Of a DNA stretch of 64,000 nucleotides, positions 60,297 through 64,000 are shown one piece after another. Position numbers and translations under genes: made by a program. The notes under the pieces are model-generated. The model was not told the DNA's origin. It did not search any database and saw only the letters and a list, made by a program, of their open reading frames with translations. The stretch lies in assembly GCA_964575845.1 (NCBI GenBank), contig CAZNSX010000003.1, positions 248,001-312,000 on the forward strand, written 5' to 3'. The DNA is from CAZNSX01 sp964575845. Lineage in GTDB: Bacteria; UBA8248; CAZNSX01. The stretch's first letter is position 1, and every line of letters starts with the position of its first letter.

Positions 60297-60746
60297 ATGC
60301 AGCTCAGCGTTGAAAGAACCCAATCCTGCCCGCCACAGCCCAAGAGGTCTTCTCTATCATCGCCGATTGCCCCCTTTACACCCGACTGGCTCCTGAGATA
60401 ACCAGAGTCAAGGTCTTAAGCCGGGGGGAGCTGTGAAGCTCTTGTTGAGTTTGAGGCTCACCTCATAAAGAAGTTCCGCTATACTCTGGAGATCAAGGAG
60501 AAGCCCTTCAGGAGGGTCCACTGGAAGCAGAGGGAGGGACCTTTCTGGGGTGTCGAGGGGAGCTGGGAGCTAAGGGCCCTCAGCTCTGCGGAGACAGAGG
60601 CGACCTACCGCGTTGAGATAGAGCTCGGCCTCTTTACCCCGCGCTTCATGGTGAATAGGGCGTTGAGCTTATCGCTCCCCGCCATGTTCAAGAGGCTTCA
60701 GGCCAAGCTTCAAACTTCGCGGGAGGAAGACAAGCTCGATGGATAG
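60297..60746 (+). pseudogene. SRPBCC (polyketide-cyclase-like) gene broken by two frameshifts
   Basis: Three pieces in different frames together make one SRPBCC (START-like) domain: MQLSVERT, then ILPATAQEVFSIIADCPLYT with LAPEITRVKVLSRGEL, then EFEAHLIKKFRYTLEIKEK with WELRALSSAETEAT, IELGLFTPRF and LPAMFKRLQAKLQ. Shifts lie near 60324 and near 60436. Its end overlaps the cyclase ATG by eight bases, as if once coupled. It is a pseudogene unless the reads carry errors. Confidence 0.65.
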
Positions 60747-61485
60747 AGAAGGCCCGTCCTACCTCAAGGCATTTCTGAAGAGGCTCAAGGAGGGGGAGCT
60801 TGAGCTAATAGACCTCACCCATCCCCTCTCAGAAAGAGCCCAGCACTGGCCCGGCGGGGTTCCCTTCAGCAAGCGGCTCCTTGTGGATTATGACAGGGGC
60901 TACCGAAAATTCATGTTCCAGATGGCAGAGGATGTTGGAACGCACGTGGACTCCCCCGCCCACTTCTTCGAGGGAAAGGCCACAATCGATATGCTCCCCT
61001 TGAGGGACCTCATAGGACCCGGGGTGGTGGTGGATGTGAGGGAGAAGGCGGCGCGGAACTCGGACTACCTCCTCTCGATAGAAGACCTCAAAGCTTGGGA
61101 GGAGGGGTTCGGCCCCATACCCGAAGGGGCCATTATCGTCATGCTCTCTGGCTGGGGAATCCGGTGGGGAAATACCAAAAGCTACCGCAATATGGATGAG
61201 AGGGGGGTCATGCACTTTCCCGGATATTCCCGGGAGAGCGCAGAGTTTTTGGTCAGTGAGCGGCACGTGGCAGGAATTGGAATAGATACTCTGAGCCTTG
61301 ATTCGGGGGGTTCGAGTGATTTCCCCGTCCACTGCATCATGTTTGAGGCGGGGAAATTCCAGATGGAGAATATGGCAAACCTGGAGCTGCTTCCGCCCTC
61401 GGGTGCGCTCATCTTTGCCATACCGCTTCTGGTTGAGGGTGCCCCGGAGGCCGTGGCGCGGGTCTTTGCCCTGACGGGCGGGTAG
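60739..61485 (+). CDS. Cyclase-family (kynurenine-formamidase-like) metal hydrolase
   Basis: The 248-residue protein has the cyclase fold motifs: LIDLTHPLSERAQHWPGG, DVGTHVDSPAHFFEG (HxxxDxxxH zinc site), MLSGWGIRWG and GIGIDTLSLDSG. Members hydrolyse N-formylkynurenine or other amides; the substrate is unknown. The ATG overlaps the end of the SRPBCC pseudogene. Confidence 0.85.
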   Translation: MDREGPSYLKAFLKRLKEGELELIDLTHPLSERAQHWPGGVPFSKRLLVDYDRGYRKFMFQMAEDVGTHVDSPAHFFEGKATIDMLPLRDLIGPGVVVDVREKAARNSDYLLSIEDLKAWEEGFGPIPEGAIIVMLSGWGIRWGNTKSYRNMDERGVMHFPGYSRESAEFLVSERHVAGIGIDTLSLDSGGSSDFPVHCIMFEAGKFQMENMANLELLPPSGALIFAIPLLVEGAPEAVARVFALTGG

Positions 61486-61552
61486 CGCTGCAAGGGCCTG
61501 AGAGCCTCGCCTTTCTTGAATGAAGGTTGGTTCTAAGGGATAAGATTTTGAA

Positions 61553-61560
61553 TAATTTTT
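61553..61560. repeat. Target-site duplication, left copy
   Basis: TAATTTTT directly flanks the left end of the IS1595-type element and equals the eight bases at 63893-63900. Confidence 0.85.
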
Positions 61561-61584
61561 CGGAATGTCCTAGTTTGGGGTAGT
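61561..61584 (+). repeat. Left terminal inverted repeat
   Basis: CGGAATGTCCTAGTTTGGGG followed by TAGT; identical to the complement of 63869-63892 except at bases 17 and 18. Confidence 0.9.
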
Positions 61585-61645
61585 CTAAAAAAAGCTTGAC
61601 AAATTCCTCTAGGGGATTATATTGTACCAGTAGGAGGTAGGGAGC

Positions 61646-62515
61646 ATGAACATCACCCAAATTTATGAGCTGTTTCCAGCAGAGGCCGATTGCCTAGCCC
61701 ACATCGAAAAAGCCCGCTGGAAAAATACTCCTACTTGTCCATATTGTAAATCCACCCGCTCAACGCCAGCTCCCAAGGAACGGCGCTACCATTGCAATAA
61801 TTGTAACACAAGCTACCGTGTTACGGTCGGAACCATCTTTCACCAAACCCATCTTCCGCTTCAAAAATGGTTTTTGGCAATATCCCTCATTCTAAATGCT
61901 AAGAAGGGGATTTCTGCCCGCCAGTTAGCCCGCGATTTAGGAGTGAATAAAAATACAGGATGGTATCTAGCCATGCGGATAAGAAAGGCAATGGCTGAAC
62001 TGGGCCAACGAGAGATGCTTCAAGGTATTTGCGAGATGGATGAATCTTATATCGGAGGCAAACCGCGTAGAGGCTCAGGTGGACCTCCACGCAAACGGGG
62101 GCGCGGAACTTCGAAGATTCCAGTAGTGGGTATCGTGGAGCGGGGCGGGAAAATTAGAGCAAAGGTTTTCAGGCCCGACAAGCTGAAAGCCAAGAACCTT
62201 TCCACTTTGGTAAGGAAAAGCGTTGATATCTCGAATGCTGTGGTAATTACCGATGAATATACCGGCTATATTGGACTTTCTCGCTTTATGAAACATAAAA
62301 CCGTGAATCATCAAATTTGGTATGTAGATGGCGAATTTCATACGAACACGATTGACAGTTTTTGGGCGTTACTCAAGCGTGGAATTGTGGGACAATATCA
62401 TAAAGTAAGCGTTAGGCACCTTCCTCGCTATATAGATGAATTCTGCTATCGACATAACAACCGAAAGCATTTAGATTTGTTTGGATTAACCATCGCCCGA
62501 GGATTAGGAGTTTAA
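61646..62515 (+). CDS. IS1595-family (ISXO2-like) transposase
   Basis: The 289-residue protein has an N-terminal zinc ribbon (Cys31, Cys34, Cys50, Cys53), a helix-turn-helix (SARQLARDLGVNKNTGWYLA) and a DDE-type core: Asp132 (CEMDESYIGG), Asp203 (VITDEYTGY), and Asp237 (TNTIDSFWALLKRGIVGQYH) at the place where the family usually has Glu. The ATG follows GGAGG. Its activity is not sure because of that substitution, though the element is otherwise well preserved. Confidence 0.9.
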   Translation: MNITQIYELFPAEADCLAHIEKARWKNTPTCPYCKSTRSTPAPKERRYHCNNCNTSYRVTVGTIFHQTHLPLQKWFLAISLILNAKKGISARQLARDLGVNKNTGWYLAMRIRKAMAELGQREMLQGICEMDESYIGGKPRRGSGGPPRKRGRGTSKIPVVGIVERGGKIRAKVFRPDKLKAKNLSTLVRKSVDISNAVVITDEYTGYIGLSRFMKHKTVNHQIWYVDGEFHTNTIDSFWALLKRGIVGQYHKVSVRHLPRYIDEFCYRHNNRKHLDLFGLTIARGLGV

Positions 62516-62517
62516 GA

Positions 62518-63396
62518 ATGAGCAAAGAACAAAATATCCTTAGAGCCACCTATAATGGAGACCTTCCGATTGGCGATATGGTTCTTCGGTGCCACGTCCT
62601 AGAAGATGCCCGAAGATTGCTTTCGGGGCGCTCAGTTACCAATGCCATGGGGCTGAGAGGGCGTGGCCAGGGAATGACCCGCTTTTTAACCTCCAAATCG
62701 CTTAAGCCTTTTGTAAACAAGAAATTAGTCGTGGCCATCGAAAATCCTGTAATTTTTAGGGGTTCTGTAGGAAACCGCCTCACCCATGGTTATGAAGCTT
62801 GGGTACTTCCAGAACTTTGCAATGTGGTAATTGACGCACACGACCAAGGATTATTGCGTCCTCACCAAAACGTAATGGCCAAACAAGCAAAAATTCTGAC
62901 TCGGGCTTTTTCCACGGTCGGAATTATCGCGCTTGTTGATGAGGCCACGGGCTATCAGGAAGTTCGAGACAGATTAGCCCTTCAAGAAATTTTAGATAAA
63001 TATCTTCGGGATTTTAGGGGAATATGGGCTAAAACATTTCCCGATGAGTTTTATAAACATTTGTTTCGATTAAAAGGATGGCAATTTAGACCACTAGATG
63101 TCAAAAGACCAGGAGTTGTCGGCCATTGGACAAACGATGTTGTATATGCTCGTCTAGCCCCAGGCATATTAAAAGAACTTAGAAAGAGAAATCCTACGAT
63201 AAAGCCAGGTCGAAGAAGAGGTCGCCACCATCAATGGTTTACCGAAGATATTGGTCATCCACACCTTAGAGAGCATATCTCAAATGTAATATTTTTAATG
63301 GAGGCTTCTTCTGGTTGGCAGCAATTTTATCGTGGCCTCCAAAGGGCCGCGCCAAAATATGGCGATACATTAGAGCTTCCGCTCGAAGAGAATTAA
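62518..63396 (+). CDS. P63C-domain passenger protein
   Basis: This 292-residue protein matches the P63C family: LVDEATGYQEVRDRLALQEI, then a KRPGVVGHWTNDVVYARLAP ending. The ATG at 62518 comes two bases after the transposase stop. P63C proteins are often carried on mobile elements, but their function is not known. A passenger gene inside the element. Confidence 0.8.
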   Translation: MSKEQNILRATYNGDLPIGDMVLRCHVLEDARRLLSGRSVTNAMGLRGRGQGMTRFLTSKSLKPFVNKKLVVAIENPVIFRGSVGNRLTHGYEAWVLPELCNVVIDAHDQGLLRPHQNVMAKQAKILTRAFSTVGIIALVDEATGYQEVRDRLALQEILDKYLRDFRGIWAKTFPDEFYKHLFRLKGWQFRPLDVKRPGVVGHWTNDVVYARLAPGILKELRKRNPTIKPGRRRGRHHQWFTEDIGHPHLREHISNVIFLMEASSGWQQFYRGLQRAAPKYGDTLELPLEEN

Positions 63397-63413
63397 TCAA
63401 GAGGAGATTTAAG

Positions 63414-63659
63414 ATGGCAACGAAAAAACAGGCGGAGATTGCGTGGGAAAATGCCGGCAACATACGTGGGCGCAATCCCAATCTTTGGAGAAGGGATGAA
63501 CTAGGTAATCCCATTTATAAACCTGCCTATGGTAACGAAGGCGAACATGGGTGGGAGGTGGATCATAAGAACCCAAAGGCAAAAGGCGGCACAGATGATC
63601 CGCGCAACCTCCGAGCGCTTCAAACAAAAGCCAATCGGAGAAAGGCAGATAAGCGTTAG
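63414..63659 (+). CDS. HNH-endonuclease-like passenger protein
   Basis: The 81-residue protein has an HNH-like core: EHGWEVDHKNPKAKGGTDDP with the VDH and NLRALQ elements. The ATG follows GAGGAG. It lies downstream of P63C and shares four bases with the minus-strand gene. It may help the transposon or act independently. Confidence 0.75.
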   Translation: MATKKQAEIAWENAGNIRGRNPNLWRRDELGNPIYKPAYGNEGEHGWEVDHKNPKAKGGTDDPRNLRALQTKANRRKADKR

Positions 63660-63856
63660 CTTTCCATCATACAAAAATTGTAATGAATAGCCACACAGAG
63701 GGCGTCCTGAATATCTCTATCGGATAGGCCGTGAATGCCAATCCGAACTCCTTCTTCGCCTACTGAAATAACGATTGCTCCTTTATCACCATAATTGGCC
63801 GCAATTGAGGCGGCAGTACGCTTTAAATCAATAGGAATTATCGTTTTGGATTTCAT
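63656..63856 (-). CDS. Small passenger protein of unknown function
   Basis: A 66-residue frame (MKSKTIIPIDLKRTAASIAA, then GAIVISVGEEGVRIGIHGL) on the minus strand, ending against the HNH gene. It lies within the transposon near the right end. No family recognised; could regulate the element. Confidence 0.55.
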   Translation of the reverse strand: MKSKTIIPIDLKRTAASIAANYGDKGAIVISVGEEGVRIGIHGLSDRDIQDALCVAIHYNFCMMES

Positions 63857-63868
63857 GTCAGTTTGACC

Positions 63869-63892
63869 ACTACCTTAAACTAGGACATTCCG
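63869..63892 (-). repeat. Right terminal inverted repeat
   Basis: On the minus strand CGGAATGTCCTAGTTTAAGG followed by TAGT, matching the left end in 22 of 24 bases. Confidence 0.9.
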
Positions 63893-63900
63893 TAATTTTT
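63893..63900. repeat. Target-site duplication, right copy
   Basis: TAATTTTT, identical to 61553-61560, directly after the right inverted repeat. Confidence 0.85.
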
Positions 63901-64000
63901 TGCAAGCCGGTGGCCCCACGCGCCCTCGACGCGGGCCAGGGAAGAGCATAAATCAGGCCGAGCTACCGGTATTTTGATCTTTGCGGTTGAGTGTGAATTT

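Larger units (their letters stand above)
61561..63892 (+). mobile_element. IS1595-family transposon with passenger genes
   Basis: The 2332-base element begins with CGGAATGTCCTAGTTT and ends with its exact complement; the terminal repeats match in 22 of 24 bases. It is flanked by a perfect 8-base duplication TAATTTTT. It carries the transposase and three passengers: a P63C protein, an HNH-nuclease-like protein and a small minus-strand protein. AT-richer than its surroundings; it looks recent and intact. Confidence 0.9.

Overview
The window comes from a GC-rich Gram-negative-type bacterium. Evidence for this: lipoprotein signals, Tat- and Sec-type leaders, bacterial RecO, Era, ComEC, HisS and AspS, strong GGAGG ribosome-binding sites, frequent TTG and GTG starts, and AGG/ATA-rich codon use. 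The mix of genes (benzoyl-CoA-reductase-like molybdoenzyme, Liv transporter, NnrS, P460, sialic-acid-type genes) suits an uncultivated heterotroph, possibly of a Desulfobacterota- or NC10-like lineage. The sequence alone does not fix the phylum. The window has no rRNA or tRNA gene and no CRISPR array that I can see.

Layout. 1-6.9 kb: a branched-chain amino-acid ABC transporter split into two convergent halves, then a pyruvate/acetoin-type dehydrogenase operon (E1 alpha, E1 beta, E2) on the minus strand. 7-15.5 kb: YdjM-like hydrolase, ftsK, neuBCD with a FlgN-like coiled coil, thioredoxin and an EamA exporter. 15.5-19.5 kb: a three-subunit molybdenum hydroxylase resembling 4-hydroxybenzoyl-CoA reductase. 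19.8-24.1 kb: a peptide-modification cluster consisting of a lipoprotein, a PRMT-type arginine methyltransferase, a radical SAM/SPASM enzyme, an RG/RGG-rich small peptide, PqqD and an HprK-like kinase. 24.3-28.6 kb: an IspH-UbiA fusion, a GT-C/TPR membrane protein and a cysteine-rich protein. 28.7-34.9 kb: an AT-richer island with a Vsr-cytosine methyltransferase fusion, a double-GHKL ATPase, a receiver-like protein and an unknown, read as a restriction/defence operon. 35-49.2 kb: housekeeping genes. 49.2-52.3 kb: an AT-richer islet with a tandem-repeat secreted protein, an IS3 remnant, a HEPN protein and lipoproteins. 52.4-61.5 kb: catabolic and redox genes with two broken genes. 61.56-63.89 kb: an IS1595-family transposon with passenger genes, matching inverted repeats and a perfect 8-bp target duplication.

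The two most interesting systems are the peptide cluster at 20.5-24.1 kb, where an apparently catalytically complete PRMT lies two genes from a peptide ending in RG/RGG repeats, and the defence island at 29-34.9 kb, where Vsr and a C5 methyltransferase are one polypeptide joined to a two-component-like ATPase/receiver pair.
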